Positions 17,729-26,371 of a DNA stretch of 64,000 bases are shown here, piece after piece. The notes under the pieces are model-generated. The model was not told where the DNA came from. It made no database searches and worked only from the letters and a program-made list of their open reading frames with translations. A program made the position numbers and the translations under genes. Origin of the DNA: Lysinibacillus fusiformis (GTDB lineage: Bacteria > Bacillota > Bacilli > Bacillales_A > Planococcaceae); contig NZ_CP041696.1 of the NCBI RefSeq assembly GCF_007362955.1, positions 2,480,001 through 2,544,000 on the forward strand, written 5' to 3'. The stretch's first letter is position 1; each line of letters opens with the position of its first letter.

Positions 17729-17778
17729 AATAGTATTCAGAATATTAATAGTATTCAGATATAAATATTCTATTAATA
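17729..17778 (+). promoter_or_regulatory. Operator-like repeats upstream of the acyl-CoA ligase
   Basis: AATAGTATTCAGA occurs twice, 18 bp apart (17729 and 17747). The stretch between is a partial palindrome (GAATA...TATTC), and ATATTCTATTAATA follows. This is the sort of arrangement bound by a dimeric repressor, but no known box matches exactly. Confidence 0.35.
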
Positions 17779-17826
17779 CTTCAACAAGGGATTTGGAAGA
17801 TTTCACTAGATGAAGGGATGGATGTA

Positions 17827-19455
17827 ATGATGATGCAAGCGCCATTAGTGTTAACAAATTTCTTTAACCGAGCAGAAAGTTACTTTGCTAGAAAGACAAT
17901 TGTTTCGCGTACAAGCCCACATAAAATACACCGTTTAACGTACGGAGAATGGGCGCAAAGAACGCGCCGATTAGCAGATGCGCTTACAAAACTGGGGATG
18001 GAAAAGGGAAAAAAGATGGGTTCTTTTGCTTGGAATCAGCATCGCCACTTAGAGGCGTATTTTGCAGTACCATGCTCGGGTGCTGTTTTGCATATGGTCA
18101 ATATTCGATTATCCGAGGAGCATTTAATTTATATTATTAATCATGCAGAAGATGAGATATTGATGATTGATGTAGATCTTGTGCCAATCATTGAAAATAT
18201 TGCATCAGCGTTAAAAACAGTGAAACATTATATTATTATGACGGATGAAGATACATTACCTGAAACGACATTACCAAATGCCTTATCGTATGAGGAAATA
18301 TTGGCATCGGCAGATGAAAATTTCGCGTTTCCAGATGATATAGAGGAGGAAGCACCTGCTGGGATGTGTTATACAAGTGCGACTACCGGCAATCCAAAAG
18401 GAGTCGTTTATTCGCATCGTGGCTTGGTATTACACAGTATGATGCTAAGTATGACCGATTCAATGGGCATTGCTGAGCGTGATGTAGTAATGCCAATCGT
18501 ACCAATGTTCCACGCTAATGCATGGGGTTTACCGTTTGCAAGTGTTAATGTGGGAGCGACGCAAGTACTGCCTGGCCCACAGTTCACTTCGGACTTAATT
18601 TTGGATTTAGTAGAGCAGGAAAAAGTAACGCTAACGGCAGGGGTACCGACAATTTGGCTTGGCGCGTTACAGGAACAAGAAAAGCGTGAACGAGATATTA
18701 GTTCGTTGCGTGCAATTTGTTGTGGAGGCTCGGCTTCGCCAACGCGCCTTATTCGCACATTTGAAGAAAAATACGGTATTCCATATATTGTTGTGTATGG
18801 GATGACAGAGACAACACCAATTGTAGCGTTATCGAATTACATGTCTTGGATGGATGAATGGCCGATTGAAAAACAAATTGAGTCACGTGCGATGCAAGGT
18901 ATGACGATGGCTGGCATCGAATCGAGCATTGTTAATGAGAATGGGGAGGTTCCATGGGATGGCGTGACGATGGGAGAATTACGTCTTCGTGGACCGTGGA
19001 TTTCACACGAATATTATCGTGACGAACGAACACACGATGCATACCGTAATGGCTGGTTATATACCGGCGATATTGCTGTACGGACAGAGGATGGCTTTAT
19101 CAAAATTACGGATCGTACTAAGGATTTAATTAAATCTGGTGGAGAATGGATATCTTCCGTAGATTTAGAAAATACGTTAATGACACACGAAGCCGTTTTT
19201 GAGGCAGCTGTTATTGCGATTCCGCACGTGAAATGGCAAGAGCGTCCATTAGCTTGCGTTGTATTGAAGGAAGGAAAGTCAGCAACAGGTGAAGAGTTAC
19301 TGGCATTTTTAGAAAGTCAGTTTGCGAAATGGTGGGTGCCCGACGATATCGTATTCTTAGATGAGATTCCAAAAACTTCGGTTGGTAAATTCCTAAAGGC
19401 AAAACTACGTGATAATATTGCAGAAATTTATCCCAAATTACGTACACTCGTGTAG
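17827..19455 (+). CDS. Long-chain fatty-acid-CoA ligase (AMP-binding)
   Basis: ANL-superfamily ligase that activates a carboxylic acid with ATP and CoA. Core motifs are present: TSATTGNPKG (P-loop), YGMTETTP, GWLYTGD, and the C-terminal lysine in TSVGKFLK. About 540 residues. ATG codons at 17818, 17827, 17830 and 17833 are in frame; 17827 is chosen because AAGGG lies nine bases before it. Sequence fits the medium to long-chain ligases often annotated in Bacilli next to beta-oxidation genes, yet here it stands alone. The substrate chain length is not determined. Confidence 0.85.
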   Translation: MMMQAPLVLTNFFNRAESYFARKTIVSRTSPHKIHRLTYGEWAQRTRRLADALTKLGMEKGKKMGSFAWNQHRHLEAYFAVPCSGAVLHMVNIRLSEEHLIYIINHAEDEILMIDVDLVPIIENIASALKTVKHYIIMTDEDTLPETTLPNALSYEEILASADENFAFPDDIEEEAPAGMCYTSATTGNPKGVVYSHRGLVLHSMMLSMTDSMGIAERDVVMPIVPMFHANAWGLPFASVNVGATQVLPGPQFTSDLILDLVEQEKVTLTAGVPTIWLGALQEQEKRERDISSLRAICCGGSASPTRLIRTFEEKYGIPYIVVYGMTETTPIVALSNYMSWMDEWPIEKQIESRAMQGMTMAGIESSIVNENGEVPWDGVTMGELRLRGPWISHEYYRDERTHDAYRNGWLYTGDIAVRTEDGFIKITDRTKDLIKSGGEWISSVDLENTLMTHEAVFEAAVIAIPHVKWQERPLACVVLKEGKSATGEELLAFLESQFAKWWVPDDIVFLDEIPKTSVGKFLKAKLRDNIAEIYPKLRTLV

Positions 19456-19491
19456 GAATAGTAATGCCAAAGTAGGGGCTGTCCAAAAAGT

Positions 19492-19532
19492 AAAAATAGC
19501 ATACCATAAGTACTCTTGGTATGCTATTTTTT
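19492..19532. terminator. Bidirectional terminator between the ligase and trpB
   Basis: A 15-bp perfect inverted repeat (AAAAATAGCATACCA / TGGTATGCTATTTTT) with T on either strand; it serves two convergent genes. Confidence 0.85.
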
Positions 19533-19649
19533 GGATATAAAAGTAAAAATTCGCGCCGACTACTGCAGGAAACGGTAAACGGATTTTTACCATATACGAA
19601 GACAATTGTTATTGTTTGAAGGACTTTTGAGATAGCCTTCTTTTCTAAG

Positions 19650-20813
19650 TTATTTGTTGAGCATTTGAAAAACTTGTTCAACGTCCTTATCTCCGCGCCC
19701 TGAAATGTTAATGATCATACTTTCTTCAGGTGATAGCGTTGGTGCAAGCTTTAGTGCATGGGCAACGGCATGCGAACTTTCCAATGCAGGAATTATCCCT
19801 TCAACCTTTGAAAGTACTTGGAATGCTTCTAGTACTTCTTCGTTTGTTACGGTTACATATTCGGCGCGACCAATTGTTTTTAGATGGCTATGCTCAGGAC
19901 CAGCCCCTGGATAATCTAGACCAGCAGCAATCGAGTATGTTGGTAGTGGATTCCCTTCTGTATCTTGCAATACTAAACATTTGAATCCGTGTAATTCTCC
20001 TGGTGTTCCTTCATTCAATGTTGCGGCTTTATCGGGCTCAATACCGATCAATCGAACATTTTCATCTGCGATATATTCAGCGAATGCGCCAATTGCGTTA
20101 CTACCACCGCCAACACATGCTAGAACAGCAGTAGGAAGTTTTCCTTCTTTTTCTAAAATTTGTTCACGACTTTCACGGCTAATGACCGACTGGAAGTGTT
20201 TCACCATTGATGGAAATGGGTGAGGTCCCACAGCTGAACCTAGTAAATAGAAAGTTGTTTCATAGTTTTCTACTAAATCAGCAAATGCTTCATCGACAGC
20301 GTCTTTTAGGCGACCTTGCCCTTTATCAACAGCAACTACTTTTGCACCAAGTAGCTCCATACGAAACACATTTAATGCCTGGCGTTTTGTATCTTCTAAG
20401 CCCATATAAACGGTACAATCCATACCAAACATTGCACAAGCGGTAGCTGTTGCGACACCGTGCTGACCTGCACCGGTTTCTGCGATTACACGATTAGCCC
20501 CCATACGTTTTGCAAGTAGAATTTGACCTAAAACGTTATTGATTTTATGTGATCCTGTGTGGTTTAAGTCCTCGCGTTTCAAATAAATTTTTGCGCCACC
20601 CAATTGCTTCGTTAAGTTTTCAGCAAAGTAAAGTGGAGATTTGCGCCCTACATATTCACGGGAATAATAATCTAACTCATTTTTAAAGTCTTCATCTTCT
20701 TTATAATTTTGGAAGTTTTCATCTAAAATATTTAATACATTTTGAAGCTCTTCTGGAACGAAGCTGCCTCCAAATTCACCAAAATATCCTTTTTTCTCTG
20801 CTACTGTACTCAT
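19650..20813 (-). CDS. trpB: Tryptophan synthase beta chain
   Basis: PLP enzyme that condenses indole with serine to tryptophan. 387 residues of the TrpB1 type: [10 protein letters not shown] at the start, the PLP-lysine in [22 protein letters not shown] with the catalytic Glu, and the glycine-rich phosphate loop [10 protein letters not shown]. No trpA, trpC or other pathway gene is adjacent, so in this window it is a stand-alone beta chain that could use indole salvaged from outside or from a distant alpha subunit. Its leader is a T-box with a Trp codon, so expression rises when tRNA-Trp is uncharged. Confidence 0.93.
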   Translation of the reverse strand: MSTVAEKKGYFGEFGGSFVPEELQNVLNILDENFQNYKEDEDFKNELDYYSREYVGRKSPLYFAENLTKQLGGAKIYLKREDLNHTGSHKINNVLGQILLAKRMGANRVIAETGAGQHGVATATACAMFGMDCTVYMGLEDTKRQALNVFRMELLGAKVVAVDKGQGRLKDAVDEAFADLVENYETTFYLLGSAVGPHPFPSMVKHFQSVISRESREQILEKEGKLPTAVLACVGGGSNAIGAFAEYIADENVRLIGIEPDKAATLNEGTPGELHGFKCLVLQDTEGNPLPTYSIAAGLDYPGAGPEHSHLKTIGRAEYVTVTNEEVLEAFQVLSKVEGIIPALESSHAVAHALKLAPTLSPEESMIINISGRGDKDVEQVFQMLNK

Positions 20814-20845
20814 CTTATCTCGACTCCTCTGTTCTAATTTTTTCC

Positions 20846-21077
20846 ATAAAAAAAGTCACTTCGATCCTTCAGTAAAAGGACGAGTAACCGTGGTGCCACC
20901 TTTATTCGCAAAAATTGCGCGCTTTGGTACTCCTATAACGGGGAGTTAGTTCGGCCACACATTTGATGAGGCTGCTCTGAAGTCCATTCACGAGTACGTA
21001 TTACTGATTTGCACCAACCATCAGCTCTCTTTAAATACAATCGCCCGCTACTCTTCTTCTTCCTTGCATTTATTATT
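20846..21077 (-). promoter_or_regulatory. T-box leader, tryptophan-specific, of trpB
   Basis: Read on the minus strand: stem I begins AGAAGAGTAGCGGGCG, the specifier loop reads GTGAATGGACTTC with the Trp codon TGG at 20984-20986, and the T-box core GGTGGCACCACGG lies at 20888-20900. A terminator follows (GGTTACTCGTCC / GGATCGAAGTGACT and seven T, 20846-20888). Uncharged tRNA-Trp should favour read-through. Confidence 0.94.
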
Positions 21078-21084
21078 GAAGAGA

Positions 21085-21113
21085 ATTTTAAAATATTTTC
21101 AGAATAGTGTCAA
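21085..21113 (-). promoter_or_regulatory. Promoter of the trpB T-box transcript
   Basis: Minus strand TTGACA, 17-bp spacer, TAAAAT, directly before the T-box leader. Confidence 0.75.
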
Positions 21114-21237
21114 GAAAAGAAAAAATAAATCGTGTCATTAACAGTAAAATCGATTTCTTACACGTGCATGAATTCCTGCATAGAAAAAAGACGAATCTTG
21201 AAGAAGACTCGTCTCTATTTATAACCACTGAATAAAG

Positions 21238-21720
21238 TTAAATCAAATCTTTGAAGTTTAAACGTTTGTTCAGTATATACATGATCGGTGCACCGACTGC
21301 TAATACAACAAATTCACCTGCAGCGACAGTTAGCCATGTCCAGAAAAATGGTAATTCTAAGGCTAAGTTCAGTTCAAAGGCGATAATGAACATTGTACAT
21401 GTAAATAGCAATGTGTTGATGACTAAACGTGCCCAAATATTTTTTATCAATTTACAAATAAGGATAAACAACCCTAGTGTAATCATCGAATGTCCAACAC
21501 CAAATACTAAATCGTAGACGCCAAGAGGTGAAAATATATTTGAGATAAATACGCCAATAATTATTCCAACGGCAAAGCGTGGATTAAAGGCAACTAAATG
21601 ATTAAACATTTCCGATACTCGGAACTGCACTTCAGTAAATCCAAATGGTGCAACAAGCATTGTAACAGCAATATATAACGCTGCAATAATGCCACTTGCT
21701 GCTAAAAATTTTACTTTCAT
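21238..21720 (-). CDS. queT: Queuosine precursor transporter QueT
   Basis: Membrane protein of 160 residues with five or six hydrophobic segments, the substrate-binding (S) component of an energy-coupling-factor importer for preQ1 or a related queuosine precursor. Typical stretches are FTEVQFRVSE near the start and FNPRFAVGIIIGVFISN. The ECF ATPases are shared and encoded elsewhere. The assignment is strengthened by the preQ1 riboswitch over its ribosome site. Confidence 0.92.
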   Translation of the reverse strand: MKVKFLAASGIIAALYIAVTMLVAPFGFTEVQFRVSEMFNHLVAFNPRFAVGIIIGVFISNIFSPLGVYDLVFGVGHSMITLGLFILICKLIKNIWARLVINTLLFTCTMFIIAFELNLALELPFFWTWLTVAAGEFVVLAVGAPIMYILNKRLNFKDLI

Positions 21721-21730
21721 ATTCGTTTCT

Positions 21731-21768
21731 CCTTAGTTTTTTTTCGTGGGATGGTTACGAACCACGGT
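21731..21768 (-). promoter_or_regulatory. PreQ1-I riboswitch of queT
   Basis: Minus strand: CGTGGTTCGTAACCATCCCACG forms the P1 hairpin with the conserved loop, and an A-rich stretch ends in AAAACTAAGGAG, where the pseudoknot strand merges with the Shine-Dalgarno. Binding of preQ1 should hide the ribosome site, so control is at translation. Confidence 0.93.
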
Positions 21769-21786
21769 GCTTTTACACAAATAAAT

Positions 21787-21816
21787 ATTTTAGTATAAAA
21801 CTCAGAAAGAAGTCAA
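21787..21816 (-). promoter_or_regulatory. Promoter of queT
   Basis: Minus strand TTGACT, 18-bp spacer, TAAAAT, with about 20 bases to the riboswitch. The stretch from 21817 to 22012 is AT-rich and contains no feature I can support. Confidence 0.6.
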
Positions 21817-22012
21817 ATATCAGAAAAATAAAAGTCTTTTATAAAATATATGTCCAGAATCTAACTTCGCAAAATTGTCATAAAATAATTTGTTGGGTTA
21901 CTAAAATAATTACATTCTTTAAAATAGCGTAATTTAGCGGTTTAAAGCGACAAATTAAATGAAAAAGTAAAATATTTCGTCAAATATAAAAGTCAGAACA
22001 TTCATAATGTTG

Positions 22013-22041
22013 TTGACGAACATCAATAATAACGATAATAT
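22013..22041 (+). promoter_or_regulatory. Promoter of the TrpX-like ABC operon
   Basis: TTGACG, 17-bp spacer, TAATAT. A hairpin (TCACACT / AGTGTGA, 22051-22077) follows in the leader, without a T run. Confidence 0.7.
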
Positions 22042-22109
22042 AGCGATACATTCACACTTTGCTAGAGTGAAGTGTGATAGATAAGAGATAATAATCGGGG
22101 GGATTATTT

Positions 22110-23132
22110 GTGAAGCGTAATGTGAAAAAGCTTTCGTTCCTATTATTTGGATTAGTATTAATGCTTGCTGCATGTGGTGGCGGTGGTTCTAGTTCAACAG
22201 AATCAAAAGGTGACGAAAAGAACAATGCAAGTGAAAGTAACTCTACGGATGAAAAAACATATAAAATTGGGATTACTCAAATTGTTGAGCATCCATCGTT
22301 AAATGCCGCAACTGAAGGCTTTAAAAAAGCAATTGAAGATTCTGGCTTAAAGGTAGAATATGATCCGCAGATTGCACAAGGTGATAACAGCTTAAATACG
22401 ACAATCGCAAATAACCTAGTCAGTGCAAACGTAGATTTAATTTTTGCGAACTCTACACCATCTGCACAGGCGGCAGCTACGGCAACAGGTGATATTCCAA
22501 TCATCTTTACTTCCGTAACAGATGCTATTGGTGCACAATTAATTGCGTCAATGGAGGCGCCAGGTAAAAATGTCACAGGAACGATTGATTTACATCCTGA
22601 TACAATTACTAAAACGGTAGCCTTCTTAAAAGATTTAGGTGCCAAAAATGTAGGTATGGTGTACAACGCTGGTGAGCAAAACTCGGTAGCACAAGTAACT
22701 GAAGTGAAAAAGGTAATGGGTGAGCAAGGCTTATCAGTAAAAGATGCTTCAGCAGCAACTTCCGCTGATGTAAAACAAGCAGCTGAATCATTAATTGGGA
22801 AAGTAGATGCTTTCTATATCATTACAGATAATACAGTTGTTTCTGCTCTTGAGTCAGTGATTGATGTAGCAAATGCTAACAAATTACCACTTATCGTGGG
22901 TGAGCTTGACTCTGTGGCTCGTGGCGGCTTGGCTGCATACGGCTTTGAGTACTTTGATATCGGCTATGAAGCGGGCGAAATGGCAGTGAAAATTCTAAAA
23001 GGCGAAGCAACACCTGCTGAAACACCGGCTCAATATCCACAAAACTTAAAACTATTGGTGAACAAAAAAGTTGCTGATGATTTAGGTATCGAAATTAAAG
23101 ATTCTTGGGGTGCAGAGCTTTTAGAAAAATAA
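22110..23132 (+). CDS. ABC transporter substrate-binding lipoprotein (TrpX-like)
   Basis: Lipoprotein with signal peptide ending LMLAAC (Cys22), a Ser/Gly/Glu-rich linker and then the ABC_sub_bind (PF04392-type) fold: IGITQIVEHPSLN, ANSTPSAQAAA, GTIDLHPD, and ITDNTVVSALE. 340 residues. The GTG at 22110 follows a G-rich ribosome site. Members of this family with a LivH-like permease and an ATPase are known in streptococci as the tryptophan importer TrpXYZ, and elsewhere import other aromatic or unknown compounds. The trpB gene with Trp T-box lies 1.3 kb away, which fits an aromatic substrate but does not prove it; no T-box precedes this operon. Confidence 0.85.
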   Translation: MKRNVKKLSFLLFGLVLMLAACGGGGSSSTESKGDEKNNASESNSTDEKTYKIGITQIVEHPSLNAATEGFKKAIEDSGLKVEYDPQIAQGDNSLNTTIANNLVSANVDLIFANSTPSAQAAATATGDIPIIFTSVTDAIGAQLIASMEAPGKNVTGTIDLHPDTITKTVAFLKDLGAKNVGMVYNAGEQNSVAQVTEVKKVMGEQGLSVKDASAATSADVKQAAESLIGKVDAFYIITDNTVVSALESVIDVANANKLPLIVGELDSVARGGLAAYGFEYFDIGYEAGEMAVKILKGEATPAETPAQYPQNLKLLVNKKVADDLGIEIKDSWGAELLEK

Positions 23133-23225
23133 TGTCCAAAGAGGCATCATATTTAGGTGAAGCGGGGGAGGGATATCCCCGCTTTATCTTCATTTTATAC
23201 GATAATTTTAGGAGATGATTCGATT

Positions 23226-24221
23226 ATGTTTACAGCAATATTTGGCTCAGTGGAGCAAGGAATCATCTATGCAATTATGGCACTTGGTGTGTATTTAACA
23301 TTCCGTGTGTTAGATTTTCCGGATTTAACGGTTGATGGAAGCTTTGTAACAGGGGCGGCTACAGCAGCGACAATGATTCTGCTAGGCTATCACCCAATCT
23401 TAGCGACTTTAGTGGCAATTGTTGCTGGATTTATTGCTGGATGTATGACAGGAATTCTTCACACAAAAGGGAAGATTAACCCGCTACTATCAGGGATTTT
23501 AATGATGATAGCATTATATTCTATTAACCTACGTATCATGGGGTTAACTGCAGAAAATACGATAGGTCGTCCGAATATTCCACTACTGAACTCTGAAACA
23601 TTGTTTTCAAAGTTTCAAGCGTTTTGGAGTAATTTAGGTATCGATGCTGCACTAAATAACGTATTAAAAGGCATCGGCATTCAGCAAGTACCGTCAACAT
23701 GGAGTACGCTGATTGTAGTATTATTCATCACGATTTTAATTAAATTAATTGCAGACTGGTTCTTAAAAACAGAAGTCGGGCTGGCTATCCGAGCAACTGG
23801 TGATAATAAGCGTATGATTCGTAGCTTCTCTGCGAATACAGACACACTTATTATTCTTGGGCTTGGTCTTTCAAATGCGCTTGTCGCATTTTCTGGAGCT
23901 TTAATCGCACAGTATTCAAAGTTCTCTGATGTTAGTATGGGGATAGGGATGATTGTTATCGGTCTTGCCTCTGTTATCATTGGGGAAGCGATTTTCGGAA
24001 CAAAAACAATTATGCGTACGACTTTGGCTGTTATTGCGGGCGCTATTATTTACCGTATTATTTTAGCGTTAGCATTACGTGTAGATTTCCTTGATTCAGG
24101 GGATATGAAATTAATTACTGCCATTATTGTTATTTTAGCGCTTATCGTACCGCAGTTTGTGGATAAAAATAAAGAACGAAAACGTAAAGCAAAGCGTCAA
24201 GGGGGAAAAGGTCTTGCTTAA
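23226..24221 (+). CDS. ABC transporter permease (LivH/BPD type, TrpY-like)
   Basis: 331-residue integral membrane protein with eight or nine hydrophobic segments; ALGVYLTFRVLDFPDLTVDG near the start and the EAA-like loop with AIRATGDNKRMIRS are those of the permease partner of ABC_sub_bind proteins. Start at the ATG at 23226 behind AGGAG, not an earlier in-frame codon. Gene two of three; its last bases overlap the start of the ATPase gene. Confidence 0.87.
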   Translation: MFTAIFGSVEQGIIYAIMALGVYLTFRVLDFPDLTVDGSFVTGAATAATMILLGYHPILATLVAIVAGFIAGCMTGILHTKGKINPLLSGILMMIALYSINLRIMGLTAENTIGRPNIPLLNSETLFSKFQAFWSNLGIDAALNNVLKGIGIQQVPSTWSTLIVVLFITILIKLIADWFLKTEVGLAIRATGDNKRMIRSFSANTDTLIILGLGLSNALVAFSGALIAQYSKFSDVSMGIGMIVIGLASVIIGEAIFGTKTIMRTTLAVIAGAIIYRIILALALRVDFLDSGDMKLITAIIVILALIVPQFVDKNKERKRKAKRQGGKGLA

Positions 24222-25008
24222 ATTGGATGGTATTAACAAAATTTTTAATGAAGGCACTCCAGATGAAAAAATAGCACTTGCTGATATCAATCTTCATTTA
24301 AAGCCAGGGGATTTCGTGACAATTATCGGTAGTAATGGCGCTGGTAAATCAACGATGATGAATATGATTTCAGGCGCTTTAACACCTGACTTCGGTACAG
24401 TACTAATCGATGGTAACAACGTAACAGGCTTACCCGAATATAAACGTTCTCACTATATTGGTCGTGTATTCCAAGACCCTATGGCTGGTACTGCACCAAC
24501 AATGACCATTGAAGAAAATCTGGCATTAGCTTATTCGCGAAATAAGAGACGAGGCATACGTGTCGGCGTCGATAAAAAACGCCGTGAATTTTTCAAGGAA
24601 TCATTAGCGATGCTCGGCTTAAATTTAGAAAGTCGCTTATCAGCGAAGGTTGGCTTACTTTCCGGTGGGGAGCGTCAAGCACTATCTCTTCTGATGGCAA
24701 CATTCACGAAGCCATCGATTTTATTGTTAGATGAACATACAGCTGCACTTGACCCGTCACGTGCAGAGCTAATTACACGTATTACAAAACATCTAGTAGA
24801 AAAAGATCACTTAACTACGCTAATGGTCACGCACAACATGCAACAAGCGTTAGACTTAGGAAATCGCCTCATTATGATGGATAAAGGTCAAATCATTTTA
24901 GAAGTTGGCGAGGATCGTAAGCATGAACTAACAATTCCAGATTTAATGGCAGAATTTGAACGCATACGTGGCGAAAAAATGAACTCCGACCGCGCATTGC
25001 TAGGATGA
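24214..25008 (+). CDS. ABC transporter ATP-binding protein (TrpZ-like)
   Basis: 264-residue ATPase. Walker A GSNGAGKST, signature LLSGGERQALSL, Walker B ILLLDEHTAALDP and the switch histidine in MVTHN. I place the start at a TTG at 24214, with AGGGGG about eight bases upstream and an eight-base overlap with the permease stop; the chain then begins MLKLDGINKIF, as in relatives. A terminator closes the three-gene operon. Confidence 0.88.
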   Translation: MLKLDGINKIFNEGTPDEKIALADINLHLKPGDFVTIIGSNGAGKSTMMNMISGALTPDFGTVLIDGNNVTGLPEYKRSHYIGRVFQDPMAGTAPTMTIEENLALAYSRNKRRGIRVGVDKKRREFFKESLAMLGLNLESRLSAKVGLLSGGERQALSLLMATFTKPSILLLDEHTAALDPSRAELITRITKHLVEKDHLTTLMVTHNMQQALDLGNRLIMMDKGQIILEVGEDRKHELTIPDLMAEFERIRGEKMNSDRALLG

Positions 25009-25012
25009 TTTT

Positions 25013-25043
25013 AAACGCTCATACCTCGGTATGGGCGTTTTTT
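25013..25043 (+). terminator. Terminator of the TrpX-like ABC operon
   Basis: AAACGC.CATACC / GGTATG.GCGTTT hairpin and a T run. Confidence 0.85.
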
Positions 25044-25115
25044 GTCGATATTTTTAAAAAGATGGGTGATAAACAAGTAAAAGTTATCGATAAAATCAGA
25101 GTTTGTTTCGATAAA
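25043..25115 (+). repeat. Left direct repeat flanking the NERD gene
   Basis: A 73-bp stretch starting TGTCGATATTTTTAAAAAG and ending GTTTGTTTCGATAAA. It reappears almost unchanged, same orientation, at 26222-26316 after the NERD gene. Internally it holds several GATAAA/CGATAAA steps. Confidence 0.8.
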
Positions 25116-25206
25116 CTATATAAAATTTCGAATTTGCGTAAAATTATCTGATAATTCAGTGGTGTTATCATAGGGTACTTTATAATGAAAGAAAGGAGGT
25201 GAGAGA

Positions 25207-26169
25207 ATGTTACTGAAGCAACGAGAAATTTCTTCAAAGCAATTAATGTTAGAGATGATTGAAAGAAGATTACCTAAATCTCACTCAAAGTATGCCTACT
25301 TTCAAGAGGTATTGAATAGAACACAAGCAGGGTTTGCAGGTGAACAGCGAGTGGATCGAGAATGGTGTGATATTTTTATAAAGCATAAGCATTATATTTT
25401 ACATGATGTAGAGCTTATAAATGAAAGAGGTTTCTCACATCAAATGGATACATTATTTATTTGTCAATATTTTGTATTAGTTATTGAGATTAAGAATATC
25501 GTTGGGCAAGTCAAATATATGGAAGATAATCATCAATTTATTAGAATAACTTCGGACGGAAGAGTAGATGGTTTTAAAAATCCATTTGATCAAGTGAAGC
25601 GTCATGCTAGATTTTTGCGGGAGCTTTTTCATGAAAATGAATTAGATATCCCTATCGTTTGTCTGATTATTTCAGCAAATCCTAAGATGATCATGACATC
25701 AAATTTATTGTCAAAACCGATTATTCACGTTAGTGGGTTAGCTGAAAAAATAGGGCAATTGTTTCAACGCTATCAACAACTCTGTATAAGTGAAAAGTGT
25801 TTGAAGCAAGTTGCACAACAAGTTCTGGAAAGGCACAGGCCAACACAATGGATACCGGATATTGAGTTGGATGAGTTAAGAAAAGGAGTATTATGTCCAC
25901 GATGCGACTATCAGCATATTATGCGCTATCACTTTGGAAAATGGCATTGTGAGACCTGCCGATGGAGTGATAGAGCATCAATACTATTGGCTTTAAACGA
26001 TTACAGGTTAATTGTAGGGAATACTGTTTCTAATGGAGAATTTAGAGGATTTTTTGGAATCCATTCAGATAAGGCAGCATATTATTTACTTAAACATTTA
26101 AAGTTCGAGGTGATAGGAGCAAATAAAAATAGGCGTTACATTATTCCAGAGAGATTGTTAGATTATTGA
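25207..26169 (+). CDS. NERD-domain protein with zinc ribbon
   Basis: 320 residues. The N-terminal half is a NERD (nuclease-related) domain with the restriction-endonuclease-like core: GFAGEQRVD (Glu46), Asp81 in HQMDTLF, and Glu94/Lys96 in VIEIKN. A zinc ribbon follows with Cys230, 233, 248 and 251 (CPRC, CETC). The family is presumed to cut or process nucleic acid; no biochemical role is settled. It has its own strong AGGAGGTGAG site and lies between two direct repeats, as if inserted as a unit. It is not preceded by an obvious toxin or defence partner. Confidence 0.85.
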   Translation: MLLKQREISSKQLMLEMIERRLPKSHSKYAYFQEVLNRTQAGFAGEQRVDREWCDIFIKHKHYILHDVELINERGFSHQMDTLFICQYFVLVIEIKNIVGQVKYMEDNHQFIRITSDGRVDGFKNPFDQVKRHARFLRELFHENELDIPIVCLIISANPKMIMTSNLLSKPIIHVSGLAEKIGQLFQRYQQLCISEKCLKQVAQQVLERHRPTQWIPDIELDELRKGVLCPRCDYQHIMRYHFGKWHCETCRWSDRASILLALNDYRLIVGNTVSNGEFRGFFGIHSDKAAYYLLKHLKFEVIGANKNRRYIIPERLLDY

Positions 26170-26221
26170 TTAGGCGACACGAGCTATCAGAGCGGTCAGA
26201 TAGTGTCGCATGTAAGGTAGA

Positions 26222-26316
26222 TGTCGATATTTTTAAAAAGTTGGGTGATAAAATCAAAAAGTTGGGTGATAAACAAGTAAAAGTTATCGATAAATGCGTA
26301 GTTTGTTTCGATAAAT
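26222..26316 (+). repeat. Right direct repeat flanking the NERD gene
   Basis: Matches the repeat at 25043-25115 but carries one extra 21-bp duplication of TTGGGTGATAAA with its flank. An inverted repeat GCGACAC / GTGTCGC (26173-26210) lies between the NERD stop and this copy and may end its transcript, although no T run follows. Confidence 0.8.
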
Positions 26317-26371
26317 AAAGAAATCCACAAAAAAATCACACTCACATACAATGCAAGTGTGACGAAATATC

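Noticed and set aside
19211..19681. 156-codon minus-strand frame over the ligase end and terminator
   Set aside because: It crosses a strong bidirectional terminator and is antisense to conserved ligase sequence.
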